Shown here in pieces: positions 34,164-43,308 of a DNA stretch of 64,000 nucleotides. The position numbers and the translations under genes are program-made. Position 1 is the stretch's first letter, and every line of letters begins with the position of its first letter. The DNA lies in contig NZ_CP036455.1 of assembly GCF_004323735.1 (NCBI RefSeq), positions 677,101-741,100 of the forward strand, read 5' to 3'. Source of the DNA: Streptomonospora litoralis (lineage in GTDB: Bacteria; Actinomycetota; Actinomycetes; Streptosporangiales; Streptosporangiaceae). The notes below the pieces were generated by a model. The model was not told where the DNA came from, searched no databases, and saw only the letters and a list, made by a program, of their open reading frames with translations.

Positions 34164-35321
34164 TCAGCCCTGGTCGCCGCGCAGGTAGGAGGCGGCGTCG
34201 CGGGCGCGGGCGAGGAGGTCGTCGGGGTCGTCGCCGACCACGTCGACGTGGCCGATTTTGCGTCCCGGGCGCACCTCCTTGCCGTAGAAGTGCACCTTGA
34301 CCTCGGGGTCCTTGGCCATGACGTGGATGTAGCGCCCGTAGACGTCGGGGTCCCCGCCGCCCAGCACGTTGGCCATCACCGTGTAGGGCGCGGTGGCGCG
34401 GGGCGAGCCCAGCGGCAGGTCCAGCACGGCGCGCAGGTGCTGCTCGAACTGGGAGGTGCGGGCGCCGTCCATGGTCCAGTGGCCGGAGTTGTGCGGGCGC
34501 ATGGCGAGTTCGTTGACGACCACGCCGTCCGCCGTCTCGAACAGCTCCACGGCGAGCAGGCCGACGACGTCCAAGGCGTGGGCGAGGTCGATCGCCAACT
34601 GCTGGGCGGCGGTGGCCTTGTCGTCGTCCAGCCCGGGTGCGGGGGCGACGACCTCGTGGCAGACGCCCTCGCGCTGGACGGTCTCGACGACGGGGTAGAC
34701 GGCGAGCTGACCGTAAGGGGACCGGGCGACCTGCACCGCCAGTTCCCGGCGGAAGGCGACCTTCTCCTCGGCCAGCAGCTGCACGCCGTTCTCCTCGGCG
34801 CGCTGCAGCACCTCCAGCGCCTCTGCGCTGTCGCCGACGACCCACACGCCCTTGCCGTCGTAGCCGCCGCGCGCCGCTTTGAGGACGAGCGGCCAGCCGG
34901 TCTCGGCGCCGAAGGCCTCGATCTGGCCGATCGCGCTCACCGCGCGCCAGCGCGGGCAGGGGACCCCCAGCTCCGCGGCGCGGGTGCGCATGCGCAGCTT
35001 GTCCTGGGCGTGCCGGAGTGCACCGCGGCCGGGCCGCACCACGGCGCCGCCGTCCTCGATCTCGCGCAGCACGGGCTCGGGGACGTGCTCGTGGTCGAAG
35101 GTCAGCACGTCGCAGGACTTGGCGAATGCCGAGATGTCGGCGAGTCCGCGGTCGTCGCCCAGGTGGACGTCTCCGCACACCCGCGCCGCGCTGTCGGACG
35201 GCGACCCCGCCAGCACGCGGAAGTCCACGCCCAACGCGATCCCCGCCTGGTGGGTCATGCGGGCCAGCTGCCCGCCGCCGACCATCCCCACGCGGGGGAC
35301 GGGCCGTTTATGCTCGCTCAC
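34164..35321 (-). CDS. purK: N5-carboxyaminoimidazole ribonucleotide synthase
   Basis: Converts AIR, ATP and bicarbonate to N5-CAIR in purine synthesis; PurE then rearranges it. A 385-residue ATP-grasp protein with GMVGGGQLARM (about 11-21) near the start, the ATP loop KAARGGYDGKGVW, and the metal-site NELAMRPHNSGHWT. The GTG at 35321 follows GAGGAA, giving MSEHKRPVPRVGMVGGG; in-frame codons further upstream look non-coding. In many bacteria purE and purK are adjacent, but here purE (40105-40650) is nearly 5 kb away on the other strand with six genes in between. Confidence 0.94.
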   Translation of the reverse strand: MSEHKRPVPRVGMVGGGQLARMTHQAGIALGVDFRVLAGSPSDSAARVCGDVHLGDDRGLADISAFAKSCDVLTFDHEHVPEPVLREIEDGGAVVRPGRGALRHAQDKLRMRTRAAELGVPCPRWRAVSAIGQIEAFGAETGWPLVLKAARGGYDGKGVWVVGDSAEALEVLQRAEENGVQLLAEEKVAFRRELAVQVARSPYGQLAVYPVVETVQREGVCHEVVAPAPGLDDDKATAAQQLAIDLAHALDVVGLLAVELFETADGVVVNELAMRPHNSGHWTMDGARTSQFEQHLRAVLDLPLGSPRATAPYTVMANVLGGGDPDVYGRYIHVMAKDPEVKVHFYGKEVRPGRKIGHVDVVGDDPDDLLARARDAASYLRGDQG

Positions 35322-35446
35322 TGTTCCTCGACTCGTCGACGACTGCAACGTAGGGGTGCTCGAAGGGCGGGGAGTAGGCTGGCACAGCACCCAGCGGCGC
35401 CCCACGGAATTCTAGTGACCACCTGGGCAAGGAGCGGATTCCCCCT

Positions 35447-35944
35447 ATGCGACCGATGAACAGGCTGCCCCGATGGCTGCCCCGGCTGGTCCGCGAACTG
35501 GCCAAGTTCGGCACGGTCGGCGGGGTGGCCTATGTGGTCCAGCTGGCGGCGACCAACGTGCTGTGGCTGGTGTTGGACGCTCCGCCGCTGGTGGGCCAGG
35601 CGCTGGGGGTGCTGATCGCCACGGTCGTAGCCTTCCTCGGCAACCGGTTCTGGACGTTCAGCCATCGGGCGCGCACCGGCCTGGCTCGGGAGTACGCGCT
35701 GTTCTTCGTGCTCAACGCGGTGGGGCTGGGCATCCAACTGGCGACGCTGGGTACCTCGGTCTACATCCTCGGCCTGGACGGCCCGCTCGCGCAGAACATC
35801 GCCGGCAACGTCATCGGCGTGGGCCTGGGCACGCTGTTCCGGTTCTGGTCCTACAAGCGGTGGGTCTTCCCGGCGCCGTCGGAGCCCGCGCAGGATGTCG
35901 AAGGCGGGGTGGCCGCTTCGGCGCGCCAGCCCGAACCCTCTTGA
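35447..35944 (+). CDS. GtrA-like membrane protein
   Basis: A 165-residue protein with four membrane helices (about 17-37, 47-66, 80-104 and 112-133). GtrA proteins are thought to flip or pass polyprenyl-phosphate-linked sugars across the membrane. The family repeats are present: GNRFWTF after helix 2 and FRFWSYKRWVF after helix 4, with the opening FGTVGGVAYVVQL. ATG at 35447, with a second ATG three codons on. It is divergent from purK; a GtrA-like protein also sits by purK in M. tuberculosis (Rv3277, from memory). It could serve the surface-polymer enzymes encoded further on. Confidence 0.88.
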   Translation: MRPMNRLPRWLPRLVRELAKFGTVGGVAYVVQLAATNVLWLVLDAPPLVGQALGVLIATVVAFLGNRFWTFSHRARTGLAREYALFFVLNAVGLGIQLATLGTSVYILGLDGPLAQNIAGNVIGVGLGTLFRFWSYKRWVFPAPSEPAQDVEGGVAASARQPEPS

Positions 35945-36097
35945 GGCGGGGCGCGCGGGATAAATTCTCGGCATCCTCGGGTAAAGGATTCTTGTAGCGC
36001 GGAGAATTGGCACCGTTTGTCCGTTGTGTGGCGAGCGTGCTTTCGGGCGACCCTCACCTTTACGGCGCGCATCATAGGGAAATACGTGCCGACGTTT

Positions 36098-36103
36098 TAC
36101 GAT
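36098..36103 (+). promoter_or_regulatory. possible -10 element of the response regulator gene
   Basis: TACGAT ends 7 bases before the ATG at 36111, in an AT-rich leader with no ribosome-binding site, so the transcript is probably leaderless. No clear -35 hexamer. Confidence 0.3.
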
Positions 36104-36110
36104 CAGCCCT

Positions 36111-36779
36111 ATGACCTGCGTTTTGCTGGCCGAAGACGATACGTCGATCTCCGAGCCCCTCGCGCGCGCACTCCGGCGTGAAGGATACTCCGTCGATGTG
36201 ACAGTCAACGGCAATGAGACCCTCGACCGCGCCCGTGTGGGCGACATCGATCTGATGGTCCTCGATCTCGGCTTGCCCGAAATGGACGGTTTGGAGGTGG
36301 CCCGTCGGCTGCGCACCGAGGGCCACGGCACACCGATCCTCATCCTGACCGCGCGCGCGGACGAGGTCGACACCGTGGTGGGACTCGACGCGGGCGCCGA
36401 CGACTACGTCACCAAGCCGTTCCGCCTGGCCGAGCTGCTCGCCCGCGTCCGCGCCCTGCTGCGCAGGGGAGGCGCCGAGGTCCCGGTCGTGCACGGGGTC
36501 CGCATCGACAACGACTCGCGGCGCGCCTGGATCGGAGACCGCGAGCTGCAGCTCACCACCAAGGAGTTCGACCTGCTGCGGGTCCTGGTGCGCGACGCCG
36601 GCAAGGTGGTCACCCGCGAGCAGATAATGCGCGAAGTGTGGGACACCAACTGGTGGGGATCCACGAAGACGCTGGACATGCATATATCGTGGCTGCGTCG
36701 CAAGCTCGGCGACGACGCGAACCAGCCGTCCTACATCACCACCGTGCGGGGTGTCGGCTTCCGGTTTGAGCGCGATTAG
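36111..36779 (+). CDS. OmpR-family two-component response regulator
   Basis: A 222-residue DNA-binding regulator. The receiver domain (1-115) has the acidic pocket Asp9/Asp10, the phospho-acceptor Asp52 (VLDLGLPEMDG), Thr80 and Lys102 (VTKPF). The winged-helix output domain (about 125-222) includes LTTKEFDLLRVLV and the recognition region TLDMHISWLRRKLG. Its partner kinase starts 70 bases downstream. The regulator likely begins with a leaderless ATG. Target genes are not visible; the nearby envelope genes (GtrA, DedA) are candidates. Confidence 0.94.
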   Translation: MTCVLLAEDDTSISEPLARALRREGYSVDVTVNGNETLDRARVGDIDLMVLDLGLPEMDGLEVARRLRTEGHGTPILILTARADEVDTVVGLDAGADDYVTKPFRLAELLARVRALLRRGGAEVPVVHGVRIDNDSRRAWIGDRELQLTTKEFDLLRVLVRDAGKVVTREQIMREVWDTNWWGSTKTLDMHISWLRRKLGDDANQPSYITTVRGVGFRFERD

Positions 36780-36849
36780 TCGGGCCTGCCCCGCCGTCCG
36801 GGCCCGAGGCGAGACCGCGGGCCGTACGGACCGGGCAGTGGGGGTGTGA

Positions 36850-38142
36850 ATGCGCAGGCGGATGGTGTTCTCCACGCTCGTGGTCGCCGTCATCGCGGTC
36901 CTGCTGCTGGGGCTGCCACTGGGTGCGCTCACCTACACCAGCATCTACGATCAGGCCGAGCGGCAGCTGGAGCAGGAGGCCCAGGTGATCGCGGCCGAGG
37001 TCGACAGCGAACTCGAGGCGCAGAACAGCGTCGACCTCGACCGCCTCACCGAGGTGCATCCCGAGCGCTACATCGAGATCCGGCTGGCGGCGACCAACGA
37101 GGTACTCACCGCCGGGGGTTGGAACATCGACCCGCGTGCACCAGGCGGGCCGCCGACCGTGCGCGCCACGGCCAGCTCGACCACCGGCAACACCGTCACG
37201 GTCTGGCGCGATACCGACCGCGTACGCGAGGGCATCGTCAACGCCTGGGCGGGGATCGCGTCGCTGTCGCTGCTGGCCATCGGCGTGGCCGTGGGCCTGG
37301 CGATGCTGCAGGCGCGGCGGCTCACCCTGCCCCTGGTCGACCTGGCGGCCACCGCCGAGCGGCTCGGCTCGGGCATCGTGACGCCCTGGGGGCACCGCTA
37401 CGGGATCTCCGAAGCAGACCGGGTGGCCGAGGTGCTCGACCGCAGCGCCGAGCGGATCGCCGGACTCATCGCCACCGAGCGGCACTTCGCCACCGACGCG
37501 TCCCACCAGCTGCGCACGCCGCTCACCGCGCTGTCGATGCGGCTGGAGGAGATCATCGCCGAAGCCGACAGTCCCGACACCGTCCGCGAGGAGGGCGAGG
37601 CGGCGCTCGCCCAGACCGAGCGGCTGGTCGACACGGTCGAGGGCCTGCTGGGCCGCGCGCGCAAGAGCCAGCAGCCCGAGACCGAGCCGATCGCCCTGGA
37701 CGACGTCTTGCGGCGTTTCGTCGGCGAGTGGGCGCCCATCCTGCGCAAGGAGGGGCGCGATGTCGTGCTGACCGGTGAACGCGGCCTTTCAGCCGTCATA
37801 CCCGCGACCGATCTCACCCAGATCGTGGCCACGCTGGTCGACAACGGGCGCCGCCACGGCGCCGGCACCGTGACCCTGCGCACGGTCGACGGCGGCGGGT
37901 CGGTGCGCGTGGAGGTCAGCGACGAGGGGGCGGGAGTTCCCGACGACATCGCCGGGCGGATCTTCGAACGCGAGATCACCGGCGGCGAGGGCACCGGTCT
38001 GGGGCTGGCCCTGGCGCGCCACATCGCCGAATCGGAGGGCGCACGGGTCGAGCTGATCCAGTCGCAGCCCACCACCTTCGCCCTGTTCCTGCCGCCGGCG
38101 CCGGGGCCCGTCTCAGGGGCGTCGGCCAGCAGCCCGGTGTGA
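36850..38142 (+). CDS. sensor histidine kinase
   Basis: A 430-residue membrane kinase, partner of the upstream regulator. Helix 1 is at 7-28, a ~100-residue extracellular sensor at 29-130, helix 2 at 131-154, then a HAMP linker. The phosphorylated histidine is His219 in ATDASHQLRTPLTAL. The ATP domain shows the N box LVDNGRRHG, the G1 box DEGAGVPDD and the G2 box GTGLGLALAR. The sensor part is rich in Glu/Asp (EQEAQVIAAEVDSELEAQ) and has no cysteine, so no named ligand. ATG at 36850 after a G-rich stretch. Confidence 0.93.
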   Translation: MRRRMVFSTLVVAVIAVLLLGLPLGALTYTSIYDQAERQLEQEAQVIAAEVDSELEAQNSVDLDRLTEVHPERYIEIRLAATNEVLTAGGWNIDPRAPGGPPTVRATASSTTGNTVTVWRDTDRVREGIVNAWAGIASLSLLAIGVAVGLAMLQARRLTLPLVDLAATAERLGSGIVTPWGHRYGISEADRVAEVLDRSAERIAGLIATERHFATDASHQLRTPLTALSMRLEEIIAEADSPDTVREEGEAALAQTERLVDTVEGLLGRARKSQQPETEPIALDDVLRRFVGEWAPILRKEGRDVVLTGERGLSAVIPATDLTQIVATLVDNGRRHGAGTVTLRTVDGGGSVRVEVSDEGAGVPDDIAGRIFEREITGGEGTGLGLALARHIAESEGARVELIQSQPTTFALFLPPAPGPVSGASASSPV

Positions 38143-38151
38143 CGGCGGCGG

Positions 38152-38790
38152 TCAGTAGCCCCGGTCGATCCAGTCCTGCAGGTGCGGTGCCTCGGCGCCG
38201 ATGGTGGTGGTGTCGCCGTGGCCGGTGAGGACCACGGTCTCGGGCGGCAGGGAGAGCAGGCGGGTGCGGATCGATTCGACGATGGTGGGGAAGTCCGAGT
38301 AGGACCGGCCGGTCGCTCCCGGGCCGCCCTGGAACAGGGTGTCGCCGCTGAAGACCGCGCCGATGGAGGGAGCGTGCAGGCAGACCGCGCCGGGGCTGTG
38401 CCCGGGCGTGTGCAGCACCTCCAGTTCGATGTCGCCCGCCTGCAGCCACTCGGCGTGCAGCAGCGGAGCGTCGGGCTCGCGGTCGGGATAGACCATCGCC
38501 CACAGTTCGGTGTCGTCGGGGTGCACCAGAATGGGCGCGTCGGTCCCATCGGCGAGTTCCGCCGCTGCGTTGACGTGGTCGTTGTGGGCGTGGGTGCACA
38601 CCACCGCCATCAGCTCGCGGCCGCCCAGCGCCCGGGCGATCGCCTCGGGGTCGTGGGCGGCGTCGACGACGATCGCCGTACGCTCGTTGCCGACGACCCA
38701 GACGTTGTTGTCGACCTCCCACTCGCCTCCGTCGAGGCGGAAGGTCCCTGAGGTGACGACCCTCTGGACCCCGTCGGGCGTCTCGGCCAT
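38152..38790 (-). CDS. MBL-fold metallo-hydrolase (glyoxalase II-like)
   Basis: A 212-residue metallo-beta-lactamase-fold hydrolase. The two-metal site is complete: THAHNDH (His67, His69, Asp71, His72), HTPGHSPG, the bridging Asp in SGDTLF and TGHGDTT. Related actinobacterial proteins are annotated as hydroxyacylglutathione hydrolase-like, but these organisms use mycothiol, so the natural thioester is unknown. ATG at 38790. Its stop lies 9 bases from that of the histidine kinase, convergent, with no clear terminator between them. Confidence 0.88.
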   Translation of the reverse strand: MAETPDGVQRVVTSGTFRLDGGEWEVDNNVWVVGNERTAIVVDAAHDPEAIARALGGRELMAVVCTHAHNDHVNAAAELADGTDAPILVHPDDTELWAMVYPDREPDAPLLHAEWLQAGDIELEVLHTPGHSPGAVCLHAPSIGAVFSGDTLFQGGPGATGRSYSDFPTIVESIRTRLLSLPPETVVLTGHGDTTTIGAEAPHLQDWIDRGY

Positions 38791-38992
38791 TCAGCGGACC
38801 TCCGTCCGGCTCGGGTGCTGCTGGCGGTGCATCTGCGGCGACGCCCCTCGACGTGGTGCGGCCGCTCGGGGCGCGCGTCCGACTGCGCCCGGCCGCGGTG
38901 TCGGATCTCCGGGCCGCAGCGGGCGCGCGGCACCACCGTACCGGCGCCGGCCGGCGGAGTGCAGGCCCCGCGCCCGGCGAGTGCGAAACGGT

Positions 38993-39763
38993 TCACCTGC
39001 CGCCGTGATCGGTCCGGGAGGCCGGGGCCGCGGCGTCGGCCGCCTCGTCCGCGGACCGGGCGTTGCCCGCGTTCCGGCTGCGCAGCAGGTTGCGGCGGAC
39101 CCGGGAGACCACGAACCACACGCACATCAGGCCGATGGCGACGAGCACGGCGTTGCTGAGCAGGCCGCTCCAGCGCTCCAGCACCGGCGCGATCGCCGGA
39201 CCGAAAGCGAACCCGAGCCCGATCCAGATGCTGTTCCACACCGCGCTTCCGGTGAAGGTGTAGGCGGTGAAGCGCCAGATCCCCATCCGCTCGATACCGG
39301 CCGGGATGGAGACGAGGCTGCGCACGAGCGGCACACAGCGCCCGATCAGCACCGCGGGACCGCCCCACCGGGCGAAGAAGCGCTCCGCCTTGTCGAAGTC
39401 CTCCAGGTCGAACAGCGGCAGCTTGTCGACGATCCACCGCGTCCGCCGGCGGCCCAGCAGCGCTCCCACGCCGTAGAGCAGCCACGCGCCGACGACCGCA
39501 CCCAGGGTCGCCGAGAGGATCGCCAGCCACAGGTTCATCTTCTGGTCATAGGCCAAGAACCCCGCGCCGGGCAGGACGGCCTCGCTGGGCACCGGCGGGA
39601 AGACGGTCTCGATCAGCAGCGCGAGTCCGACGCCCACCTCGCCGATATCGGTCATCAGACTCAGCACCCAGCCGATGAAGCCTTCGTACTCGGCTCCGGG
39701 AACCCCCTGCGCGGCCGGCTTCGCCGCGGCGGATGAGAACAGGGGCCAGGGCGTGGGGTTCAT
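38993..39763 (-). CDS. DedA family membrane protein
   Basis: A 256-residue DedA/SNARE-associated (VTT-fold) protein. These proteins are required for envelope integrity and include transporters that recycle undecaprenyl phosphate. Family marks are the re-entrant loop ETVFPPVPSEAVLPGAGF and the region RFFARWGGPAVLIGRCVPLVRSL (in pieces: FFARWGGPAVLIGR, then PLVRSLVSIPAG), with three to four further hydrophobic segments and a short polar tail. The start at 39763 gives MNPTPW; upstream in-frame codons look non-coding. It is near GtrA and the two-component system, all membrane or envelope functions. Confidence 0.88.
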   Translation of the reverse strand: MNPTPWPLFSSAAAKPAAQGVPGAEYEGFIGWVLSLMTDIGEVGVGLALLIETVFPPVPSEAVLPGAGFLAYDQKMNLWLAILSATLGAVVGAWLLYGVGALLGRRRTRWIVDKLPLFDLEDFDKAERFFARWGGPAVLIGRCVPLVRSLVSIPAGIERMGIWRFTAYTFTGSAVWNSIWIGLGFAFGPAIAPVLERWSGLLSNAVLVAIGLMCVWFVVSRVRRNLLRSRNAGNARSADEAADAAAPASRTDHGGR

Positions 39764-40104
39764 GCGATACCAGCTCCGTCGCACGTAGTCGGGGCAAGCG
39801 GGGAACAGGCGGGAACCGGGGGCCGGCGGCGGCGCGCCACCGGTGCCCGCACGCCCGACGAATTCTGCCGCATCGCCGCGTCCGGGCGGGGCGCCCGCCG
39901 CCGAGTCCGCCCGCGGCGGACTACGCTGAACTGCGGTTCCGCCGCGGAGCCGGATTCCCGCGGCCGCCTCCGGCCGCGGCGGCGCCTGCGTAGTGCGCGG
40001 CGCGGCGCATCCCGCCGTAGGATCGCCCACGTCACCGGGCGGCGAACGTGGGCCGCCCGCCCCGCCAGTGCGGCCGTGCCGCCGACCCGCAAAGGAGACC
40101 AGAA
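39764..40104. other. divergent intergenic region between the DedA gene and purE
   Basis: About 340 bases, very GC-rich. Apart from the AAAGGAG site before purE (40091-40097) I see no hairpin, dyad or promoter hexamer pair that I would name. Confidence 0.45.
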
Positions 40105-40650
40105 GTGACCGAGGACGCCCCCGCCGTCGGCATCGTCATGGGCAGCGACTCCGACTGGCCGGTCATGGAGGAGGCAGCCAAGGCGCTGGAGGTGTTCGGC
40201 ATCGCCTACGAGGCCGACGTCGTCTCCGCGCACCGCATGCCGCACGAGATGATCGCCTACGGCAGCCAGGCCGCCGAGCGCGGGCTCAAGGTGGTCGTCG
40301 CCGGCGCCGGCGGCGCCGCCCACCTGCCGGGCATGCTGGCCTCGGTCACCCCGTTGCCGGTCATCGGGGTGCCCGTTCCGCTGCGCCACCTCGACGGGAT
40401 GGACTCGCTGCTTTCGATGGTGCAGATGCCGGCCGGGGTCCCGGTGGCGACGGTGGCCGTGGGCGCCGCCCGCAACGCGGGACTGCTGGCGGTGCGCATG
40501 CTCGCCGCCCACGACACCGAGCTGCGCGAGCGGATGAGCGGGTTCCAGGAGGAGCTGCGCAGCCAGGCTCAGGAGAAGGGCGCGCGGTTGCGCCGCCAGG
40601 TTTCGGGCGACGCCTCTACCGGCTTCGGCGGCGCACCCGACCAGCCGTAG
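40105..40650 (+). CDS. purE: N5-carboxyaminoimidazole ribonucleotide mutase
   Basis: Moves the carboxylate of N5-CAIR to C4, the step after PurK. The 181-residue protein has the phosphate loop GSDSDW (13-18), the catalytic SAHRMP with His43, [12 protein letters not shown], and [18 protein letters not shown]. It is a class I PurE, consistent with the presence of purK. The GTG at 40105 follows AAAGGAG with a 7-base spacer. The last ~20 residues form a polar tail beyond the core. A hairpin follows. Confidence 0.94.
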   Translation: MTEDAPAVGIVMGSDSDWPVMEEAAKALEVFGIAYEADVVSAHRMPHEMIAYGSQAAERGLKVVVAGAGGAAHLPGMLASVTPLPVIGVPVPLRHLDGMDSLLSMVQMPAGVPVATVAVGAARNAGLLAVRMLAAHDTELRERMSGFQEELRSQAQEKGARLRRQVSGDASTGFGGAPDQP

Positions 40651-40693
40651 TCGCACGCCGCGCAGCGGAGCGGGCCGGTGCGGCCGCCGCACG

Positions 40694-40711
40694 CGCCGCC
40701 GAGCGGCGGCG
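40694..40711. terminator. hairpin between purE and a convergent gene
   Basis: CGCCGCC (40694-40700) pairs with GGCGGCG (40705-40711) around loop GAGC, between two convergent stop codons. Confidence 0.55.
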
Positions 40712-40717
40712 GGGAGG

Positions 40718-41341
40718 TCAGTCCCGGCTCCAGCGGGCCCACACATCGGAGGGGACGCGGTCGACGAGGTCGGTCAGCGCCTCCAGCCGCGACTCGGGGT
40801 CGGCCGGCCCGCCGCCGTCGCTGGTGCAGATCAGCACGTCGCGGTCCAAGACCAGGTCGGTGAAGCCGTGCCTGCGCAGGTCGGCGCGCAGCGATTCGGA
40901 GAGCAGTTCGACGGCGAAGCGGGTGTCCGGCCCCTCCGCGTAGACGTCGTCGCTGCCGTCGGCCGCGGGGACGTCGCGGATGTAGACGTAGGGCACCAGG
41001 ACCGGCAGCGCGACGGCGCACACCTCGATCCGCTGCCAGGGCCCCTCGGAGGTGCCGCGGTGCACGTAGTCGAAGATGCGGAACGGGCGCCCGTGGTGGC
41101 GTCCGGTGAGTTCGTGGTGCACCCGCCCAAGCGGGCCGGGCGGCAGCGCCGTGCGCGGCCAGCCCTGAATGGCACCCTGGTGGCGCTCGGTATAGGTCCA
41201 GCCGTGGGTCTCGGCGAGCTCCCGGCGCTCAGCGGCGCGCTCCGCCTCGACCGGTGGCGCGTCGACCCGGCCCGCCCGGCCCTCGCCGGAGGGGTCGGAG
41301 CTGTCGCCGACCAAGGCGCGGAGGAGGCGCGGTCGTCGCAT
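40718..41341 (-). CDS. conserved-looking protein of unknown function
   Basis: A 207-residue soluble protein that I do not recognise. No signal peptide or membrane segment is seen. The first ~45 residues are charged; then follow GWTYTERHQGAIQGW, a GRPFRIFDYVHRG segment and alternating beta-like stretches (IEVCAVALPVLVPYVYIRD, in pieces IEVCAVALPV and LVPYVYIRD), and a C-terminal helix-rich part with LTDLVDRVPSDVWARW. Codon use and third-position GC are like those of its neighbours, so it is likely a real gene. ATG at 41341. The next gene on this strand lies about 120 bases upstream. Confidence 0.65.
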   Translation of the reverse strand: MRRPRLLRALVGDSSDPSGEGRAGRVDAPPVEAERAAERRELAETHGWTYTERHQGAIQGWPRTALPPGPLGRVHHELTGRHHGRPFRIFDYVHRGTSEGPWQRIEVCAVALPVLVPYVYIRDVPAADGSDDVYAEGPDTRFAVELLSESLRADLRRHGFTDLVLDRDVLICTSDGGGPADPESRLEALTDLVDRVPSDVWARWSRD

Positions 41342-41463
41342 GGTCGCCTCCTACCCCTCGACCGGGTACGTGAACCGGCCGCGTCCGAGAGCGGCGGCCA
41401 CCCGACGCCTGTGCACAACCATGACCTCTCCCTCACTCCCTCGGGGGCGCCGGCGCTGCTCGC

Positions 41464-41880
41464 TCACCCCAGCAGCCGGGGCCACTCGATGGCCGGGCAG
41501 CGGTCCATGACCATGGTGCGCCCCGCGGCGCTCACCCGCTCGGCGGCGTCCGCGTCGACCACGCCCAGCTGGAACCACACGGTCGCGATGTCGGGGCGGG
41601 CCAGCGCCTCGTCGGCGATCCCGCCCGCGTCCTCCGAGCGGCGGAAGACGTCGGCGACGTCGACCTCGAAGGGGATCTCGTCGAGGGAGGCGTAACCCGG
41701 CTCGCCGTGGACGGTGGCCGCACTGGGGTGCACCGGCACGATCCGCTTGCCGCGCTCCTTGAGGAACCTGGCCACGCTGTAGGCGGGCCGCTGCGGGTTG
41801 TCGCCCAGCCCGACCACCGCCCACACGCGGCTCTCGGTCAGCACCCGGCGGATCGCCGCCTCGTCGGAGACTGCGCTCAT
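41464..41880 (-). CDS. CoA-binding domain protein (YccU-like)
   Basis: A 138-residue Rossmann-fold protein of the CoA_binding_2 family. The signature VWAVVGLGDNPQRPAYSVARFL (in pieces: WAVVGLGDNPQRP, AYSVARFL) near the start binds CoA or a nucleotide. VPVHPSAATVHGEPGYASL and the conserved Cys in MDRCPAIEWPRL complete the family pattern. The biochemical role is unknown. Three ATGs are possible (41901, 41886, 41880); I chose 41880 because GGGG stands 8 bases upstream. Confidence 0.8.
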   Translation of the reverse strand: MSAVSDEAAIRRVLTESRVWAVVGLGDNPQRPAYSVARFLKERGKRIVPVHPSAATVHGEPGYASLDEIPFEVDVADVFRRSEDAGGIADEALARPDIATVWFQLGVVDADAAERVSAAGRTMVMDRCPAIEWPRLLG

Positions 41881-41976
41881 GCTCATGTCCCCATCATGCA
41901 CCGCGCGGCAAAACCGGCTCGCGCGGGGCGCACCGGCTACGGGAATCGGCGGCGCGGGAAACCGGCGGCGGGCCGG

Positions 41977-43308
41977 TCAGGGGCGGCCGAGGGCGCGGTA
42001 GGTCCAGCCGCGCGCACGCCAGTGGGCAGGGTCGAGCGCGTTGCGGCCGTCCACGATCCGCGGCTCGGCCACCACCTTGGCCAGTTCGTCGGGGTCGGCG
42101 TCGCGGAACTCCGCCCACTCCGTCAGCAGCAGCACCACCTCGGCGTCGCGGGCGGCCTCCAGCATGCTGTGCGCATAGCGCAGGTCCGGGAACTCCTGCT
42201 TGGCGCGCTCCAGCGCCTCGGGGTCGTAGACGGTGACCTTGCCGCCGAGATCGGCGATCGCCGAGGCCACGTGCAGTGCCGGGGAGTCGCGGATGTCGTC
42301 GGAGTTGGGTTTGAACGCGGCTCCGAGCACCGCCACCGTGCGCCCGGCGAAGCTGCCGCCGATGAGCCCGCGCGCGATATCGACCGTGCGCGCCCGCCGC
42401 CGCTGGTTGATGGCGTCCACTTCGCGCAGGAAGGACAGCGCCGGCTCGACGCCCAGTTCGTCTGCGCGGGCCATGAACGCGCGGATGTCCTTGGGCAGGC
42501 AGCCGCCGCCGAAGCCGAGGCCGGGCCCCAGGAACTTGCCGCCGATGCGGTCGTCGTAGGACAGCGCCTGGGCGAGCTTGATGACGTCGGCGCCGGCGGC
42601 CTCGGACACCTCGGCCATCGCGTTGATGAAGGAGATCTTGGTGGCGAGGAAGGCGTTGGCGGAGACCTTCACGAGTTCGGCCGTGGGCAGGTCGGTGACC
42701 AGGAAGGGAATGCCCTGCTCCAGTTGCGGCGCGCACAGTTCGCGCATGGCGGCCTCGACGACGGGGGAGCCGGTGCCGATCACGATGCGGTTGGGCCGCA
42801 GCGTGTCCTCGACACCGAAGCCCTCGCGCAGGAACTCCGGACTCCAGCCCAGGTGGATGTCGGCGCCGGCGGGCGCGCGCTCGGCGATGCGCTCGGCCAG
42901 GCGCCCGGCGGTGCCTACCGGCACGGTCGACTTGCCGATGATGACGGCGGTGCCGGTCAGCCGCGAGGCGAGGGCGTCCACGGCGGCCTCGACGAAGGCG
43001 AGGTCGGCGGCGTTGGAGTCGGCGCGCTGCGGAGTGCCGACGCACAGGAAGTGGATGTCGGCGAAGGCGGCCGCCTCGTCGTAGTCGGAGGTGAAGCGCA
43101 GCCGCCCGTTGTCGAGGTTGCGCACGAGGACCTCTTCCAGGCCCGGCTCGTAGAACGGCACCCGGCCCGCGGAGAGGCTGTCGATCTTGGCGTGGTCGAC
43201 GTCGAGTCCCAGCACCTCGTAGCCGAGTTCAGCCATGCAGGCGGCCTGCGTGGCACCCAGGTACCCGGTGCCGATGACGGAGATCCTGCTGCGCGTTCCT
43301 GCGACCAA
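41977..43308 (-). CDS. UDP-glucose 6-dehydrogenase
   Basis: Oxidises UDP-glucose twice to UDP-glucuronate, a precursor of acidic surface polymers. The 443-residue protein has the NAD loop VIGTGYLGATQA (11-22), the STVPVGTAGRL stretch (127-137) and the catalytic cysteine Cys270 in GFGGGCLPKDIRAF. The start is TTG at 43308 with GGAAGGA 7 bases upstream; the open frame continues upstream but its translation is Arg/Pro-rich and not family-like. The close relative UDP-ManNAc dehydrogenase is encoded at 60455-61780. First gene of the surface-polymer region. Confidence 0.93.
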   Translation of the reverse strand: MVAGTRSRISVIGTGYLGATQAACMAELGYEVLGLDVDHAKIDSLSAGRVPFYEPGLEEVLVRNLDNGRLRFTSDYDEAAAFADIHFLCVGTPQRADSNAADLAFVEAAVDALASRLTGTAVIIGKSTVPVGTAGRLAERIAERAPAGADIHLGWSPEFLREGFGVEDTLRPNRIVIGTGSPVVEAAMRELCAPQLEQGIPFLVTDLPTAELVKVSANAFLATKISFINAMAEVSEAAGADVIKLAQALSYDDRIGGKFLGPGLGFGGGCLPKDIRAFMARADELGVEPALSFLREVDAINQRRRARTVDIARGLIGGSFAGRTVAVLGAAFKPNSDDIRDSPALHVASAIADLGGKVTVYDPEALERAKQEFPDLRYAHSMLEAARDAEVVLLLTEWAEFRDADPDELAKVVAEPRIVDGRNALDPAHWRARGWTYRALGRP

